Source of the DNA: Isoetes taiwanensis
Taxonomy: Eukaryota; Streptophyta; Lycopodiopsida; Isoetales; Isoetaceae
Length of the DNA: 64,000 nucleotides
Direction: 5' to 3'
Assembly: GCA_021234155.1 (NCBI GenBank)
Contig: JAJEKV010000547.1
Coordinates: 1 to 64,000, forward strand
The translations under genes and the position numbers were made by a program. This document shows positions 35,590 to 47,752 of this stretch, piece by piece. Each line of letters opens with the position of its first letter. Position 1 is the first letter of the stretch. Below the pieces are notes generated by a model that saw only the letters and a program-made list of their open reading frames with translations, was not told the DNA's origin and did not search any database.

Positions 35590-38360
35590 GACAAGGATGC
35601 AAAATAACTTTGAAGGTTTAAAGATTAAACTTAATATGCAAGTTATAAAGGTATGGGGATACCGGACCCTGGTATACCCCTCAAGATCCGAACATATTAC
35701 AGAAACCCACGGCGCCCAACAACGGCTTCTTTTGCTTGGCCGACCGAGTTTGCTAGCTCGCTCAAGGCAGGAATTCCGTCCAAAACTGGATTTACAAGGC
35801 AAAAGCTATCTCTAGGATCAGAATCAGGGAGAGAAGGCGGATCTATATATTATCCAAGGCAGAGGACGTAGACAAGCATAATGACGTTTTTTACAAAAAT
35901 TGGATGCAAGCTTGGATTTCTAGCTCTTGATGGCCGAATTCAGTCAGGGTTCTACTGGATTTGAATTCAGAGAGCAACTAAGATGACATATTCTACATTT
36001 GGACTGGAATTTGGGTCACAGGCGATGGCATCTATGCTTCATAACAATCTGTTCTACACAATCCGATTTCCAACAATGCCATAAAATCTAGATACGCATC
36101 AAATCCCCACCTGAATGGGATGTGTTGGACTCTCTCCTTGCTTAGCTTCCGATCCTCTTCTCTTTTCCTCCTCCTCCTACCATCCGGCCAGCTCCTTCCT
36201 CTTCTTATATATTGTTGCCCATGAAAGCAAAAGAACATTTGGCAAGATCTTTTGCAACCCGGGATCATGCCAGATGTAAATCCAGCATGCTACATGCCTC
36301 CAATCGAGATCATTTTGCTACCTGGCACAACCACGATTTTACTTTCCCCTTATTTAGATGTGCTCACGCTTTTTAAAAGAACTATTTATGACCATTCTCA
36401 AGCACGTTAAATTGTATCACTCCCTACTACCAATATGCAACTAAGTTTATGCACATCTCTTATGGACATCAAGAAGCTAGTCTAAGCCACTGGGTTCGTT
36501 ACATCTAAACTCAACATGCGATTTCGGCATTCAATCTGGAAGCTTCAATTCAAACTCTACTATTTTCTCTGCTCTAAAGTTTCAAATGTTATTCTTCTTT
36601 GAAGAGCTTGTTGTTACGGCAACACGTGCTTCCATGTCTCCCATTTTCTATTGTTACCACTGAATCAATGCCATATCCATTTTGGCAGAGATGAAAAGCC
36701 TGGTAGACCATTTATACATACATAACTTTGACCATTCATACTATTTTGCCTGATTTTTGAACCAAATAATGTTACACATTTATTTACTGAATAATTTTAC
36801 CTATCATGTCAATTCTATGCCTAATTCCAAATTTCATATTTGTATTGTATGCATGCATTAAGTTTATATCCATGCTTGTCTGCCATAATTCATAATCTAG
36901 TGTTGTTCTCTAATATATTTATATGTTGTTTTTGAGTAAATTAATAGCATTTTCTAGTAAAATGATCTTATTCTATATCTTTTGAGTGCTTTGCCGTTTT
37001 TGTTTTTCGTTTTTCATTTTCAAAAAATGACTTGCCGTTTTACTTTCGTTTTCATTTTAGTAACTATGGTTTGCCCCCCCTAGGGGCAACCCAAAAACTA
37101 TCATATTGTTGGCTTTCCCTAATATCACGATGCATTGAGCCCCACGAGCCCCCCACCCTGGCGGGGGGGTCTTTATATCCTTTTTCCTACTTATAATGAA
37201 CTCTAGATTTACCCTTAATATATACAAGAAATTTATCGGCACACTTATAGTTTAAAAAATTGTGCACACTTATAGTTTTGAAAATTGTGCGAAGCTTGAA
37301 CGGTGTATGATATACCCTCTCCTCAAATTAAGAGATTCCTTTTTCGAACTGGACCTCTGGGTGCTTTGCATTGCTAGGCAATGCAACCAACTCCCTATAT
37401 CCATCAATAATGGTGGCAGCCTTTTAAGTTGCTTAGGAGAATTGTTATTTTCTGTCTTCACCTCTATCTATTTTAAAATGAAGAAGACTGCATCCTTAGT
37501 TAATACAACACACCCTTTAAGTAATCACTCAATTATAGGGAAGATGTTGAAAATCAGTACAAACTGCATAAATAAAGAGTTAGTACGACATTTAAATAAA
37601 TTTATTCATAGAAAAGATCAAAGACGTGGTTTTATGGACTGCAAGATGGATGCACAACTTTTAAGAATTCACCTCAACATCATCTTTATATATAGAGTAC
37701 AACGTGATTTTTAAATATAGCATACAATTCCATTGAAAACTTCTATTTTGTGGCATATGGCAAGCCTCATGGCATGATATTGATACCCTTTTGCTTGGAA
37801 CTGTTAATTGGAGTCACGGTAAATGCAGTTGTTGATATAGCCTTCCATGCTGCAGTACATCAATGTACTCCCACCATCAAAACCCAAAATAACATAGGTC
37901 AAGAAGATCAACATGCTCCATCAATCACATTTTGAATGTAAACTCGAGGCTTGATTTATCAATGGTAAATCTAGCAACAACAAACCAATATATCACCATG
38001 CGTTATACCTGGAGTTCATCATGGTCATCTGTGTGCAACAAAATTGCAACTACAGACTTAAAGATGGAGGCATGTGCAGTATACGGTTATATTCATACTT
38101 CTAAAGGCATCCCATGAAGTTTCATGAACATAATCCATTAGCTAATTCATACTTATAAAGTATCCCATAATGATTTAAATTTATCAACCAAGTTGCTGAC
38201 GCAGTCTCCATGTGTTTGCTATTAGAAGGATAAAGAAATTGCATAGCACAGAAGAAACTAACAGTTTGGAAACACCTCAGCCAGATCAGTTAAGTGCATT
38301 TTTTTGATACCTCAGCATACATGAACATTTGTTATCCCATTATTATTATCCTCAAAAAGC
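35590..38360. other. Gene-free stretch flanking the LTR
   Basis: No gene is supported. A minus-strand CAATATATAAGAAGAGG sequence (about 36205-36221) looks like a TATA box and lies just upstream of a purine-rich tract, perhaps an old LTR promoter. Short C-rich and G-rich blocks occur at 37074-37165. The plus frame at 37262-37714 (150 codons) has no recognisable domain. Confidence 0.35.
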
Positions 38361-38365
38361 CCAAG

Positions 38366-38826
38366 AAGAGGTTCTTCTTGGTCGGACACCCGTATATAGA
38401 GTCCGAGATGTGGTATTTCCGGCCTTTTTTTGTCAGCCAAGTGGTATTTCCGGCCAAAAAAGTAGTGTTTCTGGCAAACAAAAAGTGATGTTTCTGGCCA
38501 AAAATATGGTATTTCTAGCCAAAACGTGGTATTTCTGGCCAAAAATGGTCGGATCCTTCTTGCAGCTCCCTGGACGGCTTGAAATACTTCAAAAGTCCTT
38601 CCAATCGCTTTGTCTTCCTCTTTAACACTAGTTTAATGAAGAGAGGAAGTGATTTGAGCTTAGATAGGGCCGGATCAAGCAAAAAATGACACAAAACGAT
38701 TGATTCTGGGCTTGAAACTGTGAAGTGCACAGTGGCTGATAACGGGTGGCCGGAAACACCACAAAAAAAGTCCAAAAATACCACATCCCGAACTCTAAAT
38801 ATGGCGGTCCGTTCTTCTTGGTGTCC
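38366..38826. mobile_element. Fold-back / MITE-like element with ~60-80 bp inverted ends
   Basis: The left arm (about 38383-38440: CGGAC.CCC..ATATAGAGTCC then GATGTGGTATTT) is matched in inverted orientation by the right arm (about 38750-38811: AAATACCACATCCCGAACTC then TAAATATGGCGGTCCG). Both arms continue inward with C/G(6-7 A or T)TGT and GGTATTTCCGGCC. Between them lies a minisatellite of the unit TGGTATTTCTGGCCAAAA (about 38410-38548). No coding capacity is apparent. Exact termini and target-site duplication are uncertain. Confidence 0.65.
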
Positions 38827-38841
38827 CTCGTACTGCCACCA

Positions 38842-38910
38842 CTGATGAAACATCCCATAAAGAACATTCACACACCACTGATGAAACATCCCATAAAGAA
38901 CATTCACACG
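38842..38910 (+). repeat. Tandem duplication, two 36-bp units
   Basis: CCACTGATGAAACATCCCAT followed by AAAGAACATTCACA occurs twice head-to-tail directly beside the fold-back element. Confidence 0.9.
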
Positions 38911-40727
38911 GTTTGTTTTCAAAGAGAAGTCTTCAATATCATGTCGTCTGAAAAAGCTAGCTACATAACTGGTGAATCATGTAATGCCTTCTCAAAAACA
39001 CAGCCATAGCATCTGCAATGAGACAAAGCCTATTGGTCGAGACCACTATACAAAATTACTATGCTGCCTAGATTTGTTTATTTTGGTTGATAAACCAGCC
39101 ATTACCGCAACAATTGGATTATGGGTCCAGTATGTAATGTTTCCATCCATCTTCCCTGTCATGTCTATGAGCCCAAGAATGCTCTAAAGTATGTACTAAT
39201 AATTTAATACTTTGGAAGTTCCATAGGTAAGACTTATGGTTTTTCTATTCTGTATATATCTAATATGCCCATATGCTTAAGGATGAACCTGGAGAAATGC
39301 TGGCAATTCAATACATCATCAAGCATTCCACTTGAAATAACAGCTCTTAGATGCTGATACACCAACAGTAGTGTTGCGATCTGAATCAAAACGTTCGACC
39401 ACATTGGCATTTCACTACAAAAAAAATTTGATTCTCTAGTTGGAAAATTAAGGGAGAATCTACTTCTCATTCACTGTGCATTCACCTATAAATCACCTTT
39501 ACCATGTGGAGAATTGTCTCCCTGAAAATCATGGAGAACTAGTGGAGAATTAATGGTGAATCTTGGACTCGATTCACCATTTGTTCACCTCTAATTTACC
39601 ATTAAAATTTCTACATCACCACTTCATTTCTAAAAGTTTATGAGCCATATCAGCATTTGTACATTGTCTATATCAGCATCTATACATTATCTACAGTAAC
39701 AAAATAGAGTAACAAAATAGATAACAGCTCGGGGCATCCTATGAAATATTAATAAGCCCCATCTCAGCGGCAAATCCATGCACCAATAGATCGAATGGGA
39801 ATACGATAAGCTCCTCCAAATGCTTGCATATTAATCCAACTGCATACAATCCCCTTATCCTCCACAAAATCCTGGATCTAACAAACATGACATTACTTTA
39901 TACATCAAGTGATTTCTATATTGAACATTCTAGAAATAAGGATCTTACCCAAAGATGCTTTAGCAAGATATGATCCAACCTTGCTGTTCAAATTGTACGT
40001 GATACTAGTGGCATAGACATGGCAAGTTGGGTCTTCAAAGCAGCTCTGAGGTCCAATTGCCTGCTATTTTACCATCCTCCTGAACACATAGTTTAGTGTT
40101 GGACAAAATTCACACTATCCTGTCCATATTCAAATACTACTGCCTGTATGTCAAAACTTTAAGAATGCATTCCTATCCACAACAAATAGCTTCACAATAA
40201 ATGTCTCATATTACATCTTAAATAATGCGAAATATACCTTAAAATACTTTGTGCCAGCCTGTGCATCAAGTTGGCCGTGCTTAAAAATATTTCTTGTAGA
40301 TGGAGGCGCTCGCACGTGCAATGTTTGCAGCAAGTGGCAATCAAGGTTCCATATTGCTGTTAAGCCCATATTTTTTAAGACAAAATAGTACCAGAGTGAT
40401 CCACAAAGGTAGGCACCAGGATAAATGCATGTATAATGTATCTCCAATTCTTGCAACGTTCACGACCATGTAATTGATTATTTCCCCACTTGTGTGGCTT
40501 TATCTAGAGATATTAGAGAGATGCGTATCTTTCCAATGAACAAATGATGGTAATGCTGACCACACTTGGGAACGTAGCAATTGCACGTCAAAGAATCGTT
40601 GGCACGGACTCAAATTTTCAGTAACCTTAGCACCAAGAAACAACAGTGTTAAGATGGACATTGTACCAGAAAAAGGATGTAATGTTCTTTACGCAATTAA
40701 TCAGGGTGCCTGTCAGGATGTCAGGAT

Positions 40728-40961
40728 TTAAGTACCATTGTGACAGGATTTAAGTACCATTGTGACAGTGGCAATGTCAAACTTCAATCTATAGAATATT
40801 TCATTCTCCAAAGCTTTGTAAGTTGTGAATCTGATGTCACTTTCCTTGAATCCTTTCTTGACAAAAGCTTGTACTGATTGGTGCAAATCCTTGGCAGCAT
40901 CCACGGAACATATATCCAAAAGAAAGACACGAACATATATCAAGAGCCCACCTGCATGCAT
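40728..40961 (-). pseudogene. Unrecognised helical protein fragment inside CACTA element
   Basis: The minus-strand segment DLHQSVQAFVKKGFKESDIR followed by TYKALENEIFYRLKFDIAT has natural-looking helical composition, possibly an exon of a host gene captured by the transposon. A cyclin-type helix came to mind but the match is too weak to claim. In-frame repeats upstream come from a 76-bp tandem duplication (about 40930-41083). Confidence 0.25.
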
Positions 40962-41083
40962 CTAGAATTGGAAATGCAAGGCACACCCATTCATTCGGTT
41001 CCCAAAAGACATGAACATATATCAAGAGCCCACCGCAATGCATCTAAAATTGGAAATGCAAGTCGTAAACAGTTCATTGGGTT
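40930..41083 (+). repeat. Tandem duplication, two ~76-bp units
   Basis: GAACATATATCAAGAGCCCA is followed in both copies by CC(T)GCATGCATCTA.AATTGG and further shared sequence. A separate 22-bp tandem duplication (GTGACAGGATTTAAGTACCATT) lies at about 40722-40767. Both are inside the CACTA element. Confidence 0.85.
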
Positions 41084-43221
41084 CCTTTGAGAAAATGCTA
41101 ACACGTTGCACTCTACCTCAATTGATGATTCACCCTCTAATAGCAATAAGAGGCAAGCTTGTATTCGATTCATAATGTGTATCTTGATGGTCTCTTAGAT
41201 GGATATTTTTGAAGATGGAAGCGTGTTGACAAAGAGAGAAGTTCCAACTCATATAACACAATTTGAAAGACTTAATGAGCTCATCTAATTTCTCGGTGTA
41301 GAAAGCACGTTATGAGGACCATTATAAGACAAGAAAAACTCTATTATCCGAGGTCCACAAATTCCAAAGACTTCGTTTAGCGGAAAAGAAGACTTGTGGA
41401 CTTGATATCAACCTTAGACGAGATGCTTGTTGCGGCTGGATAATCATCCGAGATAATTGTGAACACTTCATTTGGGGCCAGCAAAGTATCGAGATAATAA
41501 GACAGATAATATGACGGTATCCGAGAAGAGTAAGATATATACCAAAATTTACAATAGCCTTATAAGAGATCCCGTGATAATCCTCCGAAAGTGCAAGCGT
41601 GATCATTTTTTTTTTTTTTTTTTTGAAGTAGGGCAAGAGCATTTGAATTATGCAATAGTTCATCTCCATATGCCCAATACACCGCAATCTTGAGAGGGCA
41701 AAGTCAAAGTAAGGACATACATGAAGGAGAAGAAGTAAACAGATTTGAATTTTCGAGGCTTCCACATTGCATGCATTATTTCCCGTTTTGCATTAATCGT
41801 AATAAAGATGACCACCAAAGGTGTATAATATGTTGGTTGCTCAAGTAAAATATAGAACTAAACTTTTCGGGGGCGCAGGTTCGACTCCTTCATCTTTGCA
41901 ACCAAAAATTCAGATTAAAATTTTGAGGCCTGCAGGTTTAGGAAGCTAGAAACATAAGCCATACCCCGTCCATGAATGAGAGCACCAATCGTCATATACC
42001 ATGGTGTATGTTGTCATTCCAACACCCATAAAAGACCGGATCCTAGTTGTGGAAGGAAGGCACAAAATAGACATCATGCAAAGATCGCCAAATATGTAGG
42101 TCCAAAAGCTTGTCAAATTGGTCACTTCTATAATATATGTTGCTGCAGTTCTAGAAATAAATTAGTTACAATTTTCTACATTTGGTGATCATAAATGTAA
42201 GCATATACAAGTGAAAAGATCAACCTGGCACATGCAATGAGCTGAATTATAGAGCAAAATAGCAGAAATGTACAGTTAAACATAAAACCAGCTGCTTTCC
42301 AATATGACCCAAGGAGTCCATCTAAAACTTCAAACCACTGCAACCAGCAGAACTTCAAAAATCCTATTCAAAAGTGCTAGAAAATGCAGAATAGAAGAAA
42401 TAAGCGTGCACCTGAATGACATGGTTTTTGAAGTTGACATTCTCCTTTTCCTTGCGGGTTCTATATTCTATGTAGAGCCAGCTAACGAGATACGCAGTCC
42501 AGGAGCCTAACAAACCATATAATATTTGAAAGGCACTCCCCCATACTATTCCAAGCTATGAAAATGAGTATGGAAGTGTCAAGAGCACCTAGGCCACCTG
42601 GATTCATACAAAGGGCAAATATGATAATTAATACTTTAATAATGTGGCCCATGATGCAGATGCAAATATGACAAATCTCACATATGTTACAATACTTTGT
42701 TTAATCCTGCAACCTATAGTTAACTCTAACTGTCTTAAGTATTTTATTCTCTAATTATCTTTTCAAGGGACGATTCTGCGAAATCAAAGGAATCCAGGTA
42801 AGGGGTGAAGTCATTGTTAAGGATTAACAACCATCAACATGTTCAAGATGACAAATGGTAAAAGCTGGAAGCAAGTTCGCAAATTGGTGGCAAAATAAGC
42901 TCAAAATGGTAAAGGCAAGACTAATCAAGAATATGGCTGATCTGAAGCAAGAGGCATGTTTATAAGGTCTAACAAGTCCCTACATTTCTATTCGGTTGAT
43001 TTGAAAAGAGTAATCACACTGGTTAGAGGCAATGACTAAACCGGGCATCATAAAAGAGCCTCCATGCCCGCCAGGCTTCTTCAAATTAGCCTTGGCGGGT
43101 TATCAACAAGGCCATCCTGTTGTTTTCGATCAAGTCCCTGTTGTTTGAATGCTGCGAATTAGACGTTTTCTTGTAACAGGGGGATTTACAAGACAAGTAA
43201 TCCTGCAAGACTATCTTGCAA

Positions 43222-43285
43222 TCTGCTAATCCTGCTGGACTCAAACATTGCAATCTGCTAATCCTACTGGACTCAAACATAATGT
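43222..43285 (+). repeat. Tandem duplications near the CACTA right end
   Basis: TTGCAATCTGCTAATCCT(G/A)C plus TGGACTCAAACAT occurs twice. A GGCGTCAATCC(A/G)TCATCGGC unit is duplicated at about 43448-43498, in a locally GC-rich patch. Confidence 0.85.
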
Positions 43286-43599
43286 AAAGGCTCTTCCAGA
43301 ACTATGCAGATCGCCCTAATTTCATGATTTGAATCTACAAATCTAGAGGATATATCCTATTGCATGAATGTATGAGCTCTTGACCTGTTCAGAGCGAGCG
43401 GCAGTCGCCAAATCCGTCAGGCGCAGCTTCCCAATCCGTCGCCGCTTCGGCGTCAATCCATCATCGGCCGCCCAGGCGTCAATCCGTCATCGGCCGCAAT
43501 TAACATTCCCCTTATTCTCCACCCTTTACCCTATATTCTCCACGTGGAGAATGCGTGGAGATAGGGGGAGAGAATGTTATTTTTTTTCTAGTGATTTGC

Positions 43600-45015
43600 T
43601 TATCTCCATCTTCTTTCTTCTTAGATTTATCACCTGGAAATAAATCCCACTTAGGCATCCCAGGAATGTTCCGTGATGGCCAAAATCTTCTCTCTTCAAG
43701 CTAATTAACTTGGAAAAAAGATACAAAATATTCGTTTTTTCCATGTATTATAGCGTTTGGTTCATCTTTTATTGCAAGCCACCGATGTGGGGAATATTCC
43801 TGGCATTGTACCAGTTTGATGGCCCACATCATTTACAACTAAAGCGAGACAAACTTTTTCAATGGTGCACCTTGACCTCAATGGTCCAAAACCACAATAT
43901 CATTAAATGAAAGAAATTACATAAACCTTGGTAGCCAAAACAGCATGCATAGCAACTGAGACACATAGGTCTATTTACAAACATCTAACAATGCCACAAG
44001 GATAATAAGGCCTGTGGCTGCTCCCATTTTGCCTGGAGATTTGGCGCAATCCTGGAGATAGAGCGCCAAAACCGGAAATCTTCCTTCTGTGTTCTGCGAG
44101 TTAAAAAACAACAAATAAAAATTTCTTCATATATGGAAGAACGAGCTTATCCACGAAATGCTAGTTCCTCCGGAACTTCTACATCTTGCCAAGAAGCAAC
44201 ATCTGCAGGCACAAGCAGACAATCTTCAGATGGGCCAAGTACAAATTAAACAGCAAAGAAATGGTAGGGCTCTGCTCTCGGAATCAAGCAAATCCTTATT
44301 TTAGGGCCTGCGAATCAGGCCCAAGCACTGTTTGAAGATACTAAAGTATGCCTCTCTTGTAAGAAAGCCGATTGCAGATATGCTAGCAAAGTATGCAGAT
44401 GCTACCCGATTGCCTTTCCTAAATCTCTGCTAAACACAAACCAGGCTTCATATGGGTACGATGGGCACAAATCCGGCCACCATCTGTAAGCAAATTCGCA
44501 TGTAGCACTAACCACCAGTTCTTGATGGTTCCAGAATCATCTTATCCGGCATAAATCTGGCACACACCCTCTTCTGGGATCATAATCAGCGGCAGGCATA
44601 AGAAAATGAAGGTTCGATAAACCTATGCAGTGTTATGACCCCGTAAACCACAGGGACCAGTGTTTTGCTTGTAATTGTGTGTCAAGTTTTTTTTTGGTAA
44701 CTTTGGTTACCAGTTTGCTAAGCGGCGCCACCAGAGCACCGCTAACACAACTTTACGTGACAAATTTACTATTAAAAACATCAACATCAGTTTTACAAGT
44801 TTTACCATTGAAAACATTGAAAACATCAGTTTTACATCAGTTTTACATCAGTTTTTTTACAAGTTTTACCATTGAAAACATCAGTTTTACATCACAGTTA
44901 TTTTCCATTGAAAACCATTCAAAATTAGTCATATCTTCAGACTCTTCACTTCAGACTGTCACTTCGAACTCAGCAGAAACTCAGACTCAAACTCAGCAGA
45001 AACTTCAACTTACTA
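43600..45015. other. Spacer between CACTA element and Crypton
   Basis: No gene is supported. At 44776-44900 there are about six near-tandem copies of an ACATCAGTTTTAC unit alternating with ACCATTGAAAAC. At 44955-45010 an ACTCAGCAGAAACT unit is duplicated. The 165-codon plus frame 44625-45122 consists mainly of these repeats and overlaps the last Crypton exon antisense. Confidence 0.5.
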
Positions 45016-45019
45016 ACTG

Positions 45020-47411
45020 TCACTTCGAAATCACATTTGTTTTATCAAGAAGAGGAACGCGGGCACTGGAATCTGGCAAGACAAACGTACAGTTATTAAA
45101 CGTTGCTCCAAAGAAACTCTGACCACCTGCACGATTAAACCAAATAGACAAATAAACAAGACACTCGAATAAATGGGAAACCAAAACAAACAACTCAAAT
45201 TTTAAAACTTACCAAAATTATTCAGTTGCACACTTTTTCTTGGAAAATAGTGTCGCAAATTTGGAGCAGTTTCAATAAGTTCTTCCAGCATTTCATTAGT
45301 AAAATCATCGCTGTCAGACATAGAAATATCACAATTCCCTGCACAATTCCCTGCAGGAACATTGGCAACAGACTTCCCAATATTGGCAACAGACTTCCCA
45401 ATATCATCAACATTGATAATCTTTGTTTTTTCCTGCTCTGAACTTGAACTTCCACCAGTAACCACACCTTCAATAAAAATATAAACATTAAAAGCCTAAC
45501 ATACAATTAAATAAACGATAGAGAAAGAAAAAAAATACTAACCTGAACCTGTACCAGTTTCAAGTGGCACAAGGACTTTTGATGATCGAGAACCTAATAA
45601 AAACTTTTCTTTTGTAGCAATTCGCTCAGACAGCACGTCCTTATACAACCTTAACGAGCCATCATCATTATATGGCTTTGAATTGATCTCCATAGCAGCT
45701 TCCACTTGAATATCTTTGCTCCTATCATACCTACAATAAACATAATCATTATTAAACACAATAATCTTAGGTTCCAGAAAAACTAATAACAAGTCTTACT
45801 TATGATACGAATCGGTGTTCCGATGCCCTCGTAACAAGCTTCCCGATCTCTGAGGTGCATGACAAAGAGACATCCGAAGTTATTGTAGAAACTCTACCGC
45901 TTTTGTTTGAAAGTTGAACATCAACAAAGTCTTTGCCCATGCTTTGTACCCAACTAGAGAGATTATTAACACCAACCCTACCCTTTCAAAACCGGACCGC
46001 ATGAACAAGTATAACTAATTAATATCGAAAAGAAACCAAAAATAAATAGATACAATACATACATTGCCCTTAAAGTTCGGAATAGGTTGCAGAAAGAATG
46101 GCCTTGGACCAGGGAATCTCCTTCTTTAGGAAGATGCCCGGACATCTTTGTTTATAGGTAAGAATGAAATCCTCTTCATGGGTCCGGATCGATGGCCTAA
46201 AGTGTGACTCATCAAATCGAGTCTTTGTTGTACTCCCCATTTTTACTTTCGTCCTCTCGTCATAAAGCGAGTAAAACGAAGAACCATCAAATTCCAAAGT
46301 AAAATCCACATCCTTACACTCATATAGCTCAGCGCCACCCCTGATAGCAAAGCGAGTAACCAAAAAATAGCAAAGGCGTTTCTGGATCCCTTTCGGGCTA
46401 TGGATTTGGAAATCCAAATCTGCAAGCAGATCTTTTTCTGTGTTGAAAGGGATGGCAGCGGCTTTCGTCTTCTTAACACCTACACCCTCCTTCCTTGCTT
46501 TATCACAAGCAGCAACAAAACCTAGTCTAGCCTTACCAAATCGCAGATCTCTTAAAATATTAAATGGTGGCTCCTTAAGATCACCCGTCAAATTAACCGT
46601 TACCTCCTGCTTCTTACGTACAATGCGACCTATTCCCTTCAATAGGCAATTCAAACTGAAAAAAGAAAACAATAAACTACTGTAAACAATTCAATAAACT
46701 ACTGAAAACAATAAACTACTGAAAATAATAAACTGATAAACTACTGTAAAAACTATTCTAAAACTACCATAACAACTTCTAAACTACCCTAACACCTGCT
46801 AAAGTAAACTATCCTAACACATTCTAAACTAAACTATCCTAACACCTGCTAACGTAACCTAGCTTAGAACTAAAAATAGAGTGAAGTACTAACCTGCCAG
46901 GTGGAAAAAGACTGCCATCCTTTTTTCTAACTTGCAGAAGGAAGCGCATGACCATGTCATTCAACTGCAGCAGTGGAATATCTTCGATTGGAGTTTCTGG
47001 TGAAACCGTGAATTCCTTTTTAAAATGCCTTCTCCAGGCGTCAAATCGGCCTCTAGCCCATTTAGTTTGCTTGCTCGACCTATCTTTCCCACCCTTCTCA
47101 ATTTCTAAGACAACCTTTTCATCGAGTTCAGAATATTCCTTGCATGCTTTACTGCCCTCTTTATCAACAAATCCTTCGTTGAACCAAGGCTCATTTTCAA
47201 TGCTTTTCAACAATTTTTCAACATCTTCTGGATTAGTTTCCTTCACCAACTGCTCAGCCACGACAGCTTCGTCATCAACGGGGTTATCGCTTGAAAGAAA
47301 ATCAATTCCAATCGAGAAATTTGGGCTGATACTAGCATTGCAGTCAGCAAATGCTATACTTAGCAAAGACAAAGCAAAAGCAAGCAAAATTAAACACCTT
47401 GTATTATCCAT
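45020..47411 (-). pseudogene. Crypton-type (KIAA1958-like) tyrosine recombinase, six exons, frameshifted
   Basis: Tyrosine recombinases of Crypton elements cut and join DNA without a DDE transposase. Minus-strand exons with GT-AG borders: 46894-47411; 46063-46655; about 46014-45800; 45543-45730; 45213-45467; 45020-45126. Exon 1 carries KWARGRFDAWRRHFKKEFTV and RKKDGSLFPPG; joining to exon 2 in phase gives FPPGSLNCLLKGIGRIVRKK, the expected N-terminal domain. Exon 2 has RLCYFLVTRFAIRGGAELYE and ends near FFLQPIPNFKGNV after frame changes. Exon 3 has VGVNNLSSWVQSMGK and SGRVSTIT (catalytic Arg), then GHRNTDSYHKY spanning the exon 3-4 junction (HxxR and Tyr). One surplus base before GHRN, a TGA before VGVNN and shifts at the end of exon 2 break the frame. 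The last exon ends ATFNNCTFVLPDSS, an N-C-T motif I associate with this family's tail. Exon 1 oddly starts with a hydrophobic, signal-peptide-like stretch, so its 5' end may be wrong. Confidence 0.82.
46656..46893 (-). repeat. Crypton intron 1 with simple repeats
   Basis: The intron between exons 1 and 2 (donor GTTAGT, acceptor TTTTTTCAG) is largely built from repeated AATAAACTACTG(A/T)AAA and CTATCCTAACAC(C/A) units. Confidence 0.7.
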
Positions 47412-47583
47412 TGCAGGTTACAGAAACCTGCATGAAAACAATAATCTGAATCAGTTTAATAAATAAAGAAAATAACCTGAAAACTTTTGACAAACAAGAA
47501 CCTAATCAACCTAGATCTAATAACTGCTTACGTATGTACATATAGAATAGAATGTAATAGTTGCATGGTTACTGCTATTCAGT

Positions 47584-47752
47584 TCAACAGGTTACTACGA
47601 GTTTCAACAGGTTTTAAAAAACGTAAACACAAAGCAAGCAAGGTCCATCCTAGGAACTTGGAGAGAAGCTTCACTCCTAGGAGCCAGTCCATCAACAGGT
47701 TACTACGAGTTTCAACAGGTTTTAAAAAACGTAAACACAAAGCAAGCAAGGT
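47584..47752 (+). repeat. 61-bp direct repeat, 108-bp spacing, upstream of Crypton
   Basis: The block TCAACAGGTTACTACGAGTT through AAAGCAAGCAAGGT occurs at 47584-47644 and 47692-47752, apparently identical. It lies in the 5' flank of the recombinase gene and is young compared with the surrounding decay. Confidence 0.9.

Larger units (their letters stand above)
39413..43593. mobile_element. CACTA (En/Spm)-type transposon, 4.18 kb, probably non-autonomous
   Basis: The left end is CACTACAAAAAAAATTTGAT; the right end, reversed, is CACTAGAAAAAAAATAACAT, matching the hallmark CACTA terminal inverted repeat followed by an A-run. Subterminal GTGGAGAAT/ATTCTCCAC motifs repeat at both ends (39455-39560 and about 43515-43567), the arrangement expected for transposase-binding repeats. 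Flanking triplets are TTT and ATT, compatible with a 3-bp target duplication with one change. No TnpA/TnpD-like transposase was recognised, so movement would depend on enzymes supplied in trans. Confidence 0.75.

Noticed and set aside
41322-41765. 147-codon minus-strand ORF inside the CACTA element
   Set aside because: Includes a lysine run from a T homopolymer and lacks any transposase motif.
41866-41905. tRNA-like tail with GGTTCGACTCC (B-box)
   Set aside because: No A-box or foldable cloverleaf upstream; insufficient to call a tRNA or SINE.
44625-45122. 165-codon plus-strand ORF
   Set aside because: Made mostly of the ACATCAGTTTTAC repeat and antisense to the last Crypton exon.
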